A DNA stretch of 64,000 bases. Source: Xanthostigma xanthostigma (taxonomy: Eukaryota; Arthropoda; Insecta; Raphidioptera; Raphidiidae). The stretch is taken from positions 33,302,401 through 33,366,400 of the forward strand of contig OY754471.1 of assembly GCA_963575645.1 (NCBI GenBank). Reading direction: 5' to 3'. Positions 11,437 to 22,850 of the stretch are shown in pieces (within the stretch, counting starts at the first letter, position 1; the number at the start of each line of letters is the position of its first letter). A program made the translations under genes and the position numbers. Below the pieces are notes generated by a model. It was not told where the DNA came from. It was given only the letters and a program-made list of their open reading frames with translations, and made no database searches.

Positions 11437-11511
11437 ATGATTTCGTAAGGAATCGAACCCAGGACCTTGCCCTTGGGGATCCAACGGCATAACCATTACG
11501 CCACGGCGGCC
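11437..11511 (-). repeat. tRNA-derived sequence (tRNA pseudogene or SINE head)
   Basis: On the minus strand from 11511 the sequence reads as a tRNA-like module: box A region GTGGCGTAATGGTTATGCC and box B GGTTCGATTCC. The T-stem and acceptor stem pair poorly, so it is not a working tRNA gene. A T-rich tract follows rather than a poly(A) tail. It is compatible with a decayed tRNA-derived SINE. Confidence 0.6.
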
Positions 11512-11767
11512 TAATACGTGTAGTGGTGTTATCACGGTATAGAAGTGTAGCACTTGTTTTATGGATTACATTATATTTACACAGCAATTATTATATTGTT
11601 TTTTTAAACTATTAGCTGTCAAAAATAATAAAATAAAACTGTTTATAAAAATTAAACTACTGAACACATTTTAGTGAATTTAAATAGGGTTCTGGTCTGA
11701 TAGTAAACAAAGTGAATAAAATATAACCCAAGGCAATCCGACCAAAATTGCGATCTGTAGAGTCGTG

Positions 11768-11802
11768 ACGTACGTACATACGTACGTACGTACATACGTA
11801 CA
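11768..11802. repeat. TACG microsatellite
   Basis: A run of (GTAC/TACG)n with two ACATACG interruptions. Confidence 0.8.
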
Positions 11803-12527
11803 GACCAACCGACAACTGCTGTTTGTGATTTTCAATTACAATTTTAATAGTATTTATGAACTCGAATTGATTTGAAAATGGTTCTATTTTATAGATTAGA
11901 ATCTCCTCTTTTCAAAAAGCTTCAATTTGAATGGATTTCGTGTGAAATTAACTTAGATATAACTTCTTATATGAACGAAAGTCAGCTCTGACGCACAAAG
12001 CGATAATAAAGCACATACCGCTAGTTTAGCGGTATGTGCAAATGTTAGTTTCTATTTTTGGACCCATCATCCCACTGTACTGGGAAGTTAAAAAGTTCCA
12101 TATTTAGCCACTTGAGGATGTGATCAAGCACACTGGATTGCCATCTATTAAAAATGCACAAGTCCAGTGAATGACAGTTAGTTTTTTTGGTGCGAATATT
12201 GTTTCTATATTTTGTCCTCAAGTCTTTTTGTTATTAAAACTGATATTGTCATATTAATAAAGCACCTTTGTGATATTCTCTATCTGTGCATTTTTTTGAA
12301 GAGCTATCGTTTTGAATAACCCAGAACAATAAAATTCATTCGAATATTTCAATGCTTTGACTTCATGTTGATGAATAATGTACTATCTAGGAATCCGGGA
12401 TGCAGAAAACAGCGGACGCATTACTGACATTGCAGTCTGCAGACATTTTTTACAGACGTGGATAAAAAAATGACGTAAAATGTAAAATATATTTTTATCA
12501 ACAATATAAGATTTTTACACCTCATTA
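11803..12527. other. No gene seen; one short hairpin
   Basis: An inverted repeat GCACATACCGCTA / TAGCGGTATGTGC lies around 12011-12042. The rest is AT-rich sequence without recognised features. Confidence 0.4.
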
Positions 12528-13352
12528 GAGAGTGCGCGGCAAGATGGGGAAGCTAAAGTTCAAGGCATAATAAATCAAAGACTTTTATGTGCTCATAATC
12601 GTATTTATTCTTAAAATTATATTTTGTAATCAGACTTATTAATTGCACAAAATTAGGAATTTCAGACAGACGGTTTAATTTTGATTAGAAAAAAATTAAA
12701 AAATACCCTTGGCAAAATGGGATATAAAATTTCCATATTAATTTTGCTGTAAAAACTTGCAAACGAATATGAATCAATAGCTACAATGCGGCATTTAGAG
12801 CATAAGCTATCCAACCTTTAAATGATTCTGAATACAGACCTTTACAGTAAATACTGTCATCTTTATCATCAGAAAAGGATTCTCTTGAACGTTTTGTAGC
12901 ATTTTTCGTTTTAGTTTTAGTGGCTGCTTTCGACTTTATCTTATTCTTTTCTTTTAAGTTTTCTTCTTCTATTCTTCTCGGATTTCCTTTTTTTTCCGTT
13001 TTAACTCCTCTGCGTCTTCCTTTTTTTGTTATACATCTTCTAACTCACGTTTGTACTGTGAGGAAGTTATAATCTCGGTAACGGTTTCGCACGTTATACT
13101 CCACCTTGCCCTTTCGTCCGTTTTGTAATTAAAATTTTAATAAAAAATAAATACAAACATTTCAATATAAATCAAGTTCTTATCACAACAACAAAAACAA
13201 ATGTCGTCCGCCTAAGTTGACACTCGCATGACTGATAGCTGTCATGGTTGCGCATCGTCAGAAGCAAGAACAATCGTGATTAGTCGATTGAAAACACTTG
13301 CTCGGATCTAGTACCCTGTCTTACCCGCTTCCCCATCTTGCCCCATTCTCCC
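12528..13352 (-). mobile_element. pogo/Tc1-mariner-like transposon remnant, TA target
   Basis: The ends are inverted over about 28 bp (left GAGAGTGCGCGGCAAGATGG, right read in reverse GGGAGAATGGGGCAAGATGG) and each is flanked by TA (12526-12527, 13353-13354), the insertion signature of the Tc1/mariner/pogo superfamily. At 825 bp it is internally deleted. The inside keeps a C-terminal piece of a pogo-type transposase on the minus strand. Confidence 0.75.
12781..12987 (-). pseudogene. C-terminal fragment of a pogo-like transposase
   Basis: The minus-strand frame from about 12987 to the stop at 12781 is Lys/Glu-rich and then reads DDSIYCKGLYSESFKGWIAY before ending. Pogo/Tigger-type transposases often end in a Cys-rich tail with the pattern C-x-YC-x-x-x-YS-x-S-x-x-GW; here the later Cys and His are lost. 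No DDE catalytic core is left inside the element, so this is a dead remnant. Identification rests on this short tail plus the TA-flanked ends. Confidence 0.55.
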
Positions 13353-13566
13353 TAATTTTCGTTTTGATATCCGTCAAAACTGCACACCTATAATGTTATC
13401 GGTATTTAGAAAAAGACGCGCGCTTCGCTCTCGTATTGGATGTGGTCATCATCACATTGTATTAACTAATACACGGAATGCTAGATCCATATACTATTGA
13501 GTCTTTCATAAATACCTACTGCAATGTCTTATCAATGCATTTTATTATTCTGCAATTTTATAAAAG

Positions 13567-13860
13567 GTGTACGTTTATGAAGTGATGTCTAGCTCTCATA
13601 GGTACTACCGTACTGCGAATAGCGATCTAAAAGAGGATAAACCGCACATTGTGAATTGTTTGCAGAAAACAGGATTGTTCACTTTCGCAGGATTTATGTT
13701 ATTTGTGCTTTTATTTTACATCAATGACTCGCCGTCTGCACTATTCAGCATTTCTGTTATTGTAATATTATATACGTTTGAAACGAGTATTGTTTATATC
13801 CAGACAACTTTTGCTTTTATTTATACAAAAAAAAAACAAAAACAAAAAAAGGGTCAATAA
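13567..13860 (+). CDS. Hypothetical 97-residue frame with hydrophobic segments
   Basis: I do not recognise this protein. The frame starts MYVYEVMSSSHRYY, has a charged stretch (NSDLKEDKPH), then two hydrophobic segments of about 20 residues (near residues 37-52 and 58-80), and ends in a Lys/Gln tail encoded by an A-rich tract. It could be an exon of a membrane protein, but the A-rich 3' end and absence of splice sites with a partner make a chance frame in AT-rich DNA equally likely. Confidence 0.2.
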   Translation: MYVYEVMSSSHRYYRTANSDLKEDKPHIVNCLQKTGLFTFAGFMLFVLLFYINDSPSALFSISVIVILYTFETSIVYIQTTFAFIYTKKKQKQKKGQ

Positions 13861-13971
13861 TAATACGATATGGAACATTCGATTACGTTTTGATACTGTA
13901 AAGAACTTAAAATAATGTTGGAAAAATGTATTTCTTAATATTATTTTCGGGAATCTAATGAGACAGACACT

Positions 13972-14474
13972 AATAGGTCATATGCATGTATTTTTTTTAT
14001 ATTTTTAATAGATTATTTAGTCAACCATAATACGGAAAAAATTGATAATCATTTAAAAATGTAATATTATCACAAGAAAAAAAATATGAAATTTCACATT
14101 CAAAAATAGACAGTTTAAACAATCGGCCATGTTGGCGGGCTTATGTGACGTCACGATATATGATGCATGTCAACTTTGATGTCAAATTGTCAATGTTCTA
14201 AATGAAGTTTATTTGTTGTTTTCTCTAAATACTGACGTAATCTTACTGTGAGACGACCCAGTCACCATGGAAACTGTTATTGATATATACTCTGACGTCA
14301 CGCTGCGTTTTGAAAATTCGAAAATAGCGCGTATTTTCTACGTTTCTATTTTATTATTTGTATTTTTTTCAGTGATTAGATTAATAAAATAACCATTACG
14401 ATATGATCAGTAACTAAAATATATTTCAAAATAAAAATTTAAACCAATTTGGAGTCTCATGCATATGACCTATT
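13972..14474. mobile_element. MITE-like element with 17-bp inverted ends
   Basis: AATAGGTCATATGCATG at 13972-13988 is repeated in perfect inverse at 14458-14474. The interior (about 500 bp) has no coding frame, but holds GGCCATGTTGGCGGG and two TGACGTCACG motifs that also occur in the repeats at 1230, 7960 and 19390, suggesting a related family. No convincing target duplication was found. Confidence 0.6.
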
Positions 14475-15299
14475 TATAGCCCAGTCAATGCACGGTTTCC
14501 CTAGCAATTCTACCAAACAGCACCGATTAGCACCAAAATTTTGCTGTAGGTTCTACTTACCCTCTACTTCAAAGTTGTCAATGTGCCGAGGGTTGCTTTT
14601 ACCCTGGGGGTGAACGCCACCTCTTCTCGAGGATGAAAACTTTTTTATTGAAAATAGGTATGCGAATGGTTAGATTGACTAATTCTAAGCAGCTTTTGTT
14701 CTATAAAGTTTTTACTTAAAGTCAATACTTTTCGATTTATTCGAGAGTGAAAGCACATATATCACAACAGGAATCCTCTTCATCAGTGTTGTAATATACG
14801 TGTTTTGATAACTGTCAAAATTTGTGATTGGGTATTTTTACCATGACTTGCTTAGTTTTTGAGCTATCAAGTTCAACAAAAAGCCATTTTGTATGTTTTT
14901 TCAAGGGCTATAAGCTGATGTTAAATAATTTTTTAAGCTCTTATTTTTTAAAAGGTTTGAGCTAAAGAGCTTGAAAACGGTACTATTTGCGAACATATGC
15001 GAACTTAAAACGGCCATATCTTACTCAATAGACACAATATAAAAGGGGATGTTACAACCGGAGAAAATGTCTGCCACCATAAATATAGGCTTATAATATT
15101 ACTATAAATAACGTATAAAATTTTCAGATCTGTTAAAATATGTGTTGTCATCCGACTACTGACTCTTCAGTTAATAAGATCTAGACAGGTATTCTAAAAT
15201 AATTTAAATATTTATATTTGATATTTCCGCGGTTTCCATACAATTAAAATTCCTGTCAACGGAGTGTCAAAATTTATTGTGCACTAATTTTACAACAAA
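14475..15299. other. Dispersed-repeat-like upstream region of the 15300 gene
   Basis: The part 14510-15080 has the look of a degraded transposon (GTGCCGAGGGTTGC, CTGGGGGTGAACGCCACC, TGACTAATTCTAAGCA); I recognise the style as common in arthropod repeats but cannot name the class. The last 200 bp before the ATG at 15300 should hold the promoter of that gene; no TATA box at a convincing distance was found. The ATG context is ACAAAATGG. Confidence 0.35.
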
Positions 15300-15794
15300 A
15301 TGGCAAATCCAGTACAAGCATTAAACGACAATTTCTTCTACAACAGTATGTTGGCTCGTTCGCTCATTAACGTGTTTCCGCTGATTGAAAGACGGGTAAT
15401 TTACACGTGGATGGACCGACTGCACGCCATGTCTGACAATCCAGCTGAAATGACAATACGGAACGATTACATGTGGTTTATGCTGTTGGTACTACAGAGT
15501 GGCAGGTTGACCATGCCTTTCAATAATCCCCCACCAGATGCCGAGCTGCAACCGCTAAATCGAATTTTACCGAGTGAAATATACGACGAAGTTTTAGCAA
15601 CAACTGACGATAACTTCTCATGGATAGACAAACTGATTGCAAATGATGGTAATACGACTGCAACGGCCGATAAAGAAGCCATCGATTCTGCAGACGTACC
15701 AAGATCACATCCTGCGGATTTCTTCAAGGATCAACCGCGGCCACAGAATGGAGTGATTTGTTATATGGCTGCGTTTAGCGATCACGATTATTAA
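15300..15794 (+). CDS. DUF4485-like protein, intact single-exon gene
   Basis: This is a complete 164-residue frame with a good start context (ACAAAATGGC) and clearly higher GC and balanced codon use compared with the AT-rich surroundings, which argues for a real gene. The N-terminal half (about residues 8-95) looks like a DUF4485 domain, a small helical domain of unknown function found in centrosome/cilium-associated and other animal proteins: NDNFFYNSMLARSLINVFP, then ERRVIYTWMDRL, then WFMLLVLQSGRL-TMPF-NNPPP. The C-terminal part is acidic and Ser/Thr/Ala-rich and ends in HDY. There is no signal peptide or membrane segment, so a cytosolic protein is likely. It has no introns and sits 30 bp upstream of an inverted-repeat element. 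It could be a recent retrocopy or a normal single-exon insect gene. The domain name is by eye and needs a profile search. Confidence 0.65.
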   Translation: MANPVQALNDNFFYNSMLARSLINVFPLIERRVIYTWMDRLHAMSDNPAEMTIRNDYMWFMLLVLQSGRLTMPFNNPPPDAELQPLNRILPSEIYDEVLATTDDNFSWIDKLIANDGNTTATADKEAIDSADVPRSHPADFFKDQPRPQNGVICYMAAFSDHDY

Positions 15795-15825
15795 ATTATT
15801 TTATTTTTTATTATATGCGCAAATA

Positions 15826-16407
15826 ACCCCGCACAAATCGTATGTGGGATTTGGTTCTCGATTAAATTGATCGATAGACGCTGATGACCTCAGCTGTTGA
15901 GCGTCTATAATTCACAATCTCTCTCTCTCTCTCTCTCTTAAATTGATCGAAAATTGTTTTATTTTATAGTTTAAAGGTCACTAAGAAAAGGTGTCCATGG
16001 GCGCATAGCCTAAAAACCAATAGATTTTTGGCTACAGATATGGTTAGCCAGATTTTAGATATAGGGATATCCATTTAATTCACAAACTTAAAAAATCCTA
16101 AGCTCTACAAATATGTTTTCGAGTGCGCTGAATCCGAATATGACATTATTATATTTCCAACATTACCTAGTTTTCAACTACTTTTCTATTTCTAAAAAAA
16201 AGCACAAAAGTTGAACATGGAACATGTTTGTGAATCCAATAGATACCCCCTTATCTGAAATCTCGCTAAACACATATGTAGCTAAAAATCTATTCGTTTT
16301 TAGGCTATGCGTTCATGAACACTTTTTCTTAGTGACCTTTAAACTAAAATAAAACCATTTTCGATAAATTTAACCAAGAACCAAATCCCATAGGGTTTGT
16401 GCGGGGT
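15826..16407. mobile_element. Inverted-repeat element with arms of about 190 bp
   Basis: ACCCCGCACAAA at 15826 reappears in inverse ending at 16407, and similarity continues inward through GGGATTTGGTTCT, TTTAAAGGTCACTAAGAAAA, CATAGCCTAAAAAC and AATAGATTTTT. The left arm is interrupted by a 63-bp insertion (15875-15937). No coding capacity. A target duplication was not found. Confidence 0.7.
15875..15937 (+). mobile_element. Short non-LTR retrotransposon tail with 13-bp TSD
   Basis: TTAAATTGATCGA flanks both sides (15862-15874 and 15938-15950). The 63-bp insert contains GATGACCTCAGCTGTTGAGC and ends in a (CT)n tract. A 5'-truncated LINE or SINE 3' end inserted by target-primed reverse transcription explains the short length, long duplication and simple-repeat tail. 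The inverted arm at 16340-16390 lacks it, showing the empty site. Confidence 0.7.
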
Positions 16408-17110
16408 CCTTTGAGTGAACTTGTTTTAACCTAGATAAAACCTCAGATCAATTATTTGATGTTTTTTTATTTGTCAATTACAAAACAAACTGTCCATTTT
16501 ATTTGAGGACGCTATAAATTTTTTCGGCCTATAAACTTTGTAACAGTATCCAGAGCATAATAAAATCAACATAAAGATTCGGAAAAGGACTCATGTAAAT
16601 GAAAGATAAAGTGAATGCTGTCTCTTTGGATCTACAAACAAAAATGTAATATAGGTATTACAAATATTCAACTTTATTGCTCCTAACTGTACTGCACTTA
16701 GAAAATGCATTCTACTGCAGTTGTATAATAAAAATCAGGAAGTAATATGTTTCAATTATGTCTTTGATCTATTAATATCGGTAGAAGTAATTTGTTTGAT
16801 ATCTAGGAAGAATGCGCCGTAATTAGAATGCAATTAACTAATAAGTGCATTTATATAGACGCAAACCCTGTGTGGAGAATATCAAGTTATTAATACACCA
16901 CTATCCGGTCGTTTCTTATTAAATTAATTATGTTATATGACACGATACGATAAAAGATGTCTCATAAATCCTTTGAACATGAATGGCTTAGAGCAGGGAT
17001 GTCAGACTGATTTTATTAAAGGGCCATTTATAAGACTTAAGATATTGTGTTAGCGGGCCAGACTCTAAATTAAAAACTAAAACACATACTAAATTAAAAT
17101 CTTCGTTTAT
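16408..17110. other. No gene seen; hAT-like fragment at about 16993-17075
   Basis: GCAGGGATGTCAGACTGATTTTATTAAAGGGCCATTT followed by GCGGGCCAGACTC resembles the terminal part of hAT-type non-autonomous elements. Only this fragment is present and no second end was found. The remainder is unremarkable. Confidence 0.35.
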
Positions 17111-17117
17111 TTAGTTT

Positions 17118-17300
17118 AAATCAGTCTAAATATATAAAAGGAAACCGTACGACTGACTAATCTATTAACGCACAGCTCAAACCACTGGACGGATGGGGCT
17201 GAAATTTGGCACACAGGTAGTTATTGAGACGTAAGAATCCGCTAAGAACAGATTTTTTAAAATTCAACCACTAAAAGGGTATAACGGGGGTCCAAAATTT
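17118..17300 (+). mobile_element. Helitron 5'-end fragment
   Basis: ATATATAAAAGGAAACCGT, then GCACAGCTCAAACCACTGGA and CTGAAATTTGGCA match the 5' part of the Helitron at 26709 (about 26714-26900). The copy is broken after about 180 bp, close to the hairpin that begins at 17440. Confidence 0.6.
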
Positions 17301-17439
17301 GGAAAAACTAAAAAATGACTTTTGTAACTATGAATTTTTCAGTAATTGTTGATAATTTGTTTAAATTTTTAAGAAAATTGAAAAACGGATTACACCATAC
17401 AATTGTACGGACAAATATACAAAAGAAACTGTCTTTCAT

Positions 17440-18150
17440 TGTTTGACCGGAAACCTAATTTTTTCGCAGTAAAGTTACATTAAATTAGAATAATAAAGCT
17501 TCACGTAAGTAAGCAAAATAATCTTTTTTTTGTCATAGAATAAAAAAATATCCAAAACAAAAGTTGTAGATCATGAAAAAATCTGCAACTTTTGTACAGG
17601 TTACTATATAATATAACCTCAAAACTTCCGAGAAAAATGCAAAAAACCCTATTTTTTAGTATTTTTTACTTTTTATTTTTAAGTTTACATTTTTGAGCAT
17701 GTTTTTGAACTGCGACTATAAATTTTCATTATTTTAGTCTAAAGTAGGTATATGTAACAATAAAAAATTAAGCACCGATCGAACCGTGTACGATGATTTT
17801 TCACGTACATGGTTCGGTCGGTGCTTATCTTTTTGTTTTGACATATACTTTTAGCTAAAATAATGAAAATTTATAATCACAACTCAAAAACATGCTCAAA
17901 ATTGAAAATTTAAAAATAAAAAGTAAAAAATACTAAAAAATAGGGTTTTTTGCATTTTTCTCGGAAGTTTTCAGGTTATATTATATAGCAACCTGTACAA
18001 AAGTTTTTTCATGATCTACAACTTTTGTTATGGATATTTTTTTATTCTATGACAAAAAAAAAGATTATTTTGCTTACTTATGTGAAGCTTTATTATTCTA
18101 ATTTAATGTTTATAACATTACTGCGAAAAAATTAGGTTTCCGGTCAAACA
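17440..18150. repeat. Long inverted repeat, arms about 340 bp
   Basis: The left arm from GACCGGAAACCTAATTTTTTCGC (about 17448) is repeated in inverse ending at about 18146, with the centre near 17795 where a strong inner hairpin GCACCGATCGAACCGTGTAC / GTACATGGTTCGGTCGGTGC sits. There is no coding content. Mismatches and small indels (for example CTGCAACTTTTGTAC against GTACAAAAG with a deletion) show moderate age. Confidence 0.75.
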
Positions 18151-19214
18151 ATTGTTCGATGAATTTTCACCGTAGAATTTTTTTTTTTAAATGGTTTTTG
18201 ACTGAAAGAGAACTGAATATCACAAAAACTTTTCGATTTTTTTATGTAAAAATATTTGTGCTTATTTAAGACATAAAGAGGCATGCTTTTACAAAATTTC
18301 ATCAAAATTGAGTTATTTATGCGAAAATGAAAAATAAAAAACAAAAGAATCGTTTTCTTCGCACATTTTGCATTTTTCACGGACATTTTGAGATCACAGT
18401 AAAAAGTGACCTCTATGAAAGTTGTAGATCTTTTTATGTTTTACAACTGTCCTGTAGAACATTTTTTGATAGAACATTAAGTTCTGCTGGAAAACGCAAT
18501 AATATATTTTGCCCCCCTTTTTAACCTCCCCGAATTAACTCTATACTACCCCTGGCCGGGCATTTTTATTTTTTACGTTCATTATAAGCCTTTTTACCGT
18601 TTACAATAATAAAAGTTCTGTCTACAATTAATACACATTCTAAATCTTATTTGCCTGCACTATAATAATGTAAGTATTATATTTATGAATATCACAGCCG
18701 TTCTGTAATTTGTTTTTCTTCGCATTAATCAAGTTTTGGTGAATCACTGAATATATAAAGAGGTTAAATTATCTTAAAATTTACAAAGCATAATTGACAT
18801 TATTACCTCGAGGGAACATGAACTTTCTGTTGAGCAATTTTTTGCAAATTAGACGCTTCATTTCAGACTAACTTTAATATTATGCAGGAGTGAAATAATA
18901 TTGAATTATATTAACTATACAAATAACTTTGGGACGTTGTATGAGATATTTCAGTAATCCTTCGTTAACAGTGCGCTGGTTCAAGTTTGAAATATTACAG
19001 GTGTATTCTAAATAAGGTTATATTAAGAAAATTGCACAATTATACCAATTTTACTAACGCGTGGTGTAAAACATAGCGAAACCCCGTTATACCTGTACCT
19101 ATGCAATTTTATAGAATCTGTTTAGACTTTTGATGACTTTGTATGAAAAATAATTTTATTTGCACGGGAGGTCTACATAAATATGCCCATCGTTTTAGTT
19201 AGAAGCCTGTATGC
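18151..19214. other. No gene seen
   Basis: AT-rich sequence. Frames around 18144-18524 have no recognisable domain, and the TGAAAGTTGTAGATC-type tract near 18420 is the kind found in degraded repeats. Confidence 0.35.
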
Positions 19215-19530
19215 GTATACCAATTTTCATGATGACAGTATAAAAGAATCAAAGAATAAATGCAGGTTTTAGAGAAAAATAGATGTTGAAAGGAAAAATA
19301 GATGTTGAAAGAATTCTAAAAAATAACCCAGTGTTAATTTAAACATTGAGATTAATAAAATAAATGTAGAAAATACTGCATTCGGCCATGTTGACTGAAA
19401 CACCGAATGACGTCACGCCTTCTTAAATCAATGAGAATATAAATACTTGAAGTAAATAATCATCGTGTCGCTTAAATTTTTGTTACGATCATTCACTTCT
19501 GCATCATTTAATTAGTTGATTTGTTGTTTA
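19215..19530 (+). repeat. Dispersed repeat, inverted partner of 7791-8110
   Basis: This shares GGCCATGTTGACTGAAACACC, GACGTCACG, ACTTGAAGTAA, GTGTCGCTTAAATTTTTGTTA and TTCACTTCTGC with the reverse complement of 7791-8110. A 19-bp direct repeat AAAATAGATGTTGAAAG occurs twice at about 19278-19310. Confidence 0.6.
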
Positions 19531-19588
19531 TTCGTTTATTTGTGATATTTTATAAAACTTATGCCATAAGTTAATTTTGAACGATGAA

Positions 19589-19871
19589 GGATGGTTTTGG
19601 TTGAGGATCATAAATAAATAAGCTTTACCAATGTTTCGTTAGTGGCCAACGTTTCGAAAAATTTATTTTCATCTTCAGGGCCTATGAACATGTATATATG
19701 TTTATAATTTTAGAACTTATTGTAACTGTTAGATAGAATATTATGATCTAAATTATAAACATATATACATGTTCATAGGCCCTGAAGATGAAAATAAATT
19801 TTTCGAAACGTTGGCCACTAGCGAAACATTGGTAAAGCTTATTTATTTATGATCCTCAACCAAAACCATCC
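19589..19871. repeat. Inverted repeat (hairpin), arms about 120 bp
   Basis: GGATGGTTTTGGTTGAGGAT at 19589 is matched by its inverse ending at 19871. The arms include GTGGCCAACGTTTCGAAAAA and GGCCCTGAAGATGAAAATAA and differ at very few sites. The loop is about 40 bp of AT-rich DNA. Confidence 0.75.
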
Positions 19872-20764
19872 TATTCTATTGGATCAACACTACTTTATGT
19901 TAATTTTGAAGTTAGTTAACTTGCAATTACTATAGAAAACCGTACTATTTATACTACTTAGTACCTACTTTTAAGAAAATACTTAAGGCAGTACCCTCGA
20001 TAAATGAATGAACAAACAGAAAATTACGAAAATTTGCAAATATGTCAAAACCTTTTCAAAAATGACTCAGTTAAATTTTTGTGATCTTTGGTTGACTTTG
20101 AAAAAAGATATTGATAATTTTATTTCGCTGCACTTAACATGGAGTCTTATGGAAATCTGTGATTTTGACGCACTCCATCATTTATTACGTTGGAATTGAC
20201 AAACAGATTTTGATAAAATTTTCAGGAAATATAAACGAATATTCTATGAACATTTTTCTTTTTCCAAAACGTATAAAGCTTGCTTATGTTAATAGAAATA
20301 ACTAAAACAAAGCCGAGCTTTTTAGCAATTCATAAACATGACAACACCGCAATATTATAGTTTGTGGCGCGTCATTTAAAGGTAAGTTACGAAACTGCAG
20401 CAGTTTTGATATCGTAAAAACATACGTAAATTGAGTAAATGCTAAAAGCATAGTATTCCAAAAAAATGATAGTATATTATTATTTCCGAAATGACAGGAA
20501 TAAAGAAAAGCATTTTCATAAATTAATGCGAATTTGACACCGCATGCTGACTTATGCTGCGTACATAAGCACTTGTAACTATGGCAAGGCATGCGGTGTT
20601 GCCAAATTATATACTACGTTACTCAAGTAGAAGACTGAAATTCTTTGACTTACTGCGTACCGAGGGTACTTCCTTAATATAAATCATATCATTAAGTAAA
20701 ACATACCTTTCTAAGAAATACCTCTGAACCACAGCAGTAACCCATAAATACAACATCTAATGTC
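19872..20764. other. No gene seen
   Basis: Several 60-100 codon frames here are AT-rich and lack domain signatures. No repeat structure was recognised. Confidence 0.35.
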
Positions 20765-20920
20765 AACTGTCACTGAGGCGTGACGTAACAAGCGTTTTCG
20801 CGATTACTTCAAAATAGAAAGATAAAAATGCAATAATTTAAAATTTAATTCAATGCTGAAATAATGTTTTTTTTTTCGAAAATAGTAGAACTGGATTTCA
20901 AAATCTATTATCGACAGACA
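20765..20920 (-). repeat. Dispersed repeat, inverted partner of 1055-1250
   Basis: GAGGCGTGACGTAACAAGCGTTTTCGCG, AGAAAGATAAAAATGCAATAA, AATAATGTTTTTTTTTTCG and GATTTCAAAATCT match the reverse complement of 1055-1250. Confidence 0.5.
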
Positions 20921-21365
20921 AACACACAAGCTCCGAAAAATACGGCAGACTTCTTGGAACGTATGCGACGGTCAAAACTTTTATTGTTTTAATGTGAAAC
21001 ATCGTAGATTATCATGCGAATATACATAAGTCTTGCGTTTGACGATTTCATACATAAATAATTTCCGGCTATTTGTTATTTACGCGATGTGCTAAAACGG
21101 CACGCAAACGTCCACGAAATAACATATGAGAATCTACATCTGTGAATACAAATGCTTCCTACCGATCGTGTCACTGAATGATATGGATATAACAACCAGA
21201 TGAAATTTCCCATCTATCACTTTTGATTATACACTATACAGTGTGTAAATTTTGTTCGGAACAATCCATATAAAAAATTACAGTTTAAAAAAAATTCAAA
21301 AAACAGTCTTTTATACCAATGTGTACTAAAAAGTCAAAATTAATTTTTAAATGTAATGACTTTGT

Positions 21366-21590
21366 TTAACAGCGATAGGAAGTCTCCCAACTCGATACCT
21401 ATATAGGGGGACTTCCTATCGCTGTTGAACGAAATCTTTATATGCATTTAAAAATTTTTCAAATAAATAAAATTGTCGACCAATTTTTCTCAGACCAATA
21501 TATTGACAAAAATATATTGATTTGTTATTTTTTTATTTTTTGTTAATATATTGGTCTGAGAAAAATTGGTCGACAATTTTATTTATTTGA
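21366..21590. repeat. Two adjacent hairpins
   Basis: The first hairpin (about 21366-21435) has arms AACAGCGATAGGAAGTC / GACTTCCTATCGCTGTT. The second (about 21462-21585) has arms AATTGTCGACCAATTTTTCTC / GAGAAAAATTGGTCGACAATT around an AT-rich loop, and its right flank (AGTTCTATTCAGACGTTAATC) is shared with 42125-42160. They are likely remnants of small inverted-repeat transposons. Confidence 0.65.
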
Positions 21591-21714
21591 AGAGTTCTAT
21601 TCAGACGTTAATCAAAGATTTGTATTTAAAAATATTTTTACTTTTTCACATCTAATCTGTTGCGCCTTCAACTATCTTACAGTCATGACTTACAACATTA
21701 TTATCTTTATATAC

Positions 21715-21900
21715 TATATAAAAATCTCGTGTCACGATGTCCGTCCCGCTAATCTCCGAAACCACTGAACCGATCTTAATGAAACTTTGTAAATGTGTCT
21801 TGCTTGGTTCATCTTACGCTACAGGATAGTTTTTTATGAATTATTTTGTACAAAATTACGGCGTTTTCTCAGAAAAAAATGTTTTAGTAAAATGCAACGA
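21715..21900 (+). repeat. Helitron-type dispersed repeat fragment
   Basis: AAAATCTCGTGTCACGATGTCCGTCCC followed by ACCACTGAACCGATCTTAATGAAACTTTG has the character of the 5' part of common insect Helitron-like repeats. No second end was found. Low confidence on class. Confidence 0.35.
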
Positions 21901-22838
21901 CATCTGATGGAATTCGCTCAAAGCTATTAGCTTAGAAACAAATCTGGTAGAATTTGCTCAAAGTTATTAGTTGAGATGTCGGGCTTGCAAACGAAATACA
22001 TTTTGTAAAATTACTAACCGAGTTACTGTTAAATATGACGTTTGTGCCGCATGGCGTCACTCGTACTGCAAATTTCGTACCGCGGAAAATTGTCAAATTT
22101 AAACTTTGAAGTAGCATAATTTTGTTGTCTGTAACGGTATTTAAAAAATTCTTTCGTTTGTAGTTTTGAAAATCTTCGGATAATGGTAAAAGGAGAACTT
22201 TCTAATTATTGTTGAATACAAAAACGAGATAAAAAAACATTTTGAACACAATTTGAACACTTAGTTTTTGTTTTAGTTTTGTTTTTTGAACTAATATATT
22301 TATGTAGCAGTCCGTGCATCAATTCGTTATTTTTTTTCAAATAACCTGCTAAAATGTTCCCAGCTATATCGTTTTTTGCAGCTTTTAAAAATTTATATCT
22401 TGACAACTGTCAGTAAAAACGTCAAGTACCTAATGGCATATTTCTTAAAAAAATTTGATTATCTTTCCAAATCTAAAAAAATTGAGAGGGTGTCATTAAA
22501 AAGCGACTATGAAGTAATTGCGGAAAGGGGTTGAGCTAAAATATATACGATTATCAAAAAAAGATGTCAGTTAAAAAATTAAAATTGTCATGTCCAAAGA
22601 TTTTGACCGCAGATGGTGTGAAAATTTTTTTATTGATTGTTCCAAACTAAATTTACACACTATATAGATAACTACGAAGGAAATTGGGTCATCATAACAA
22701 AAACAGAGAACTGATACAAAAACATACACACGAAAATATGCTAGAAACGGTATACTGCCATAAGTATTTGGCAATGTGCCGAACAAAAATATTATATAAT
22801 ATAGGGGTTGGGCTAAAGTCCGTTCATGACAACGAATT
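21901..22838. other. No gene seen
   Basis: AT-rich sequence with short frames lacking domain features. Confidence 0.35.
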
Positions 22839-22850
22839 AAATAGCTAGAG

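Noticed and set aside
11437-11511. Functional tRNA gene on the minus strand
   Set aside because: T-stem and acceptor stem are mispaired.
1055-20920. Large inverted segmental duplication linking 1055/20765 and 7791/19215
   Set aside because: The two inverted pairs do not share a common centre and nothing between them is shared; independent insertions of repeats explain them better.
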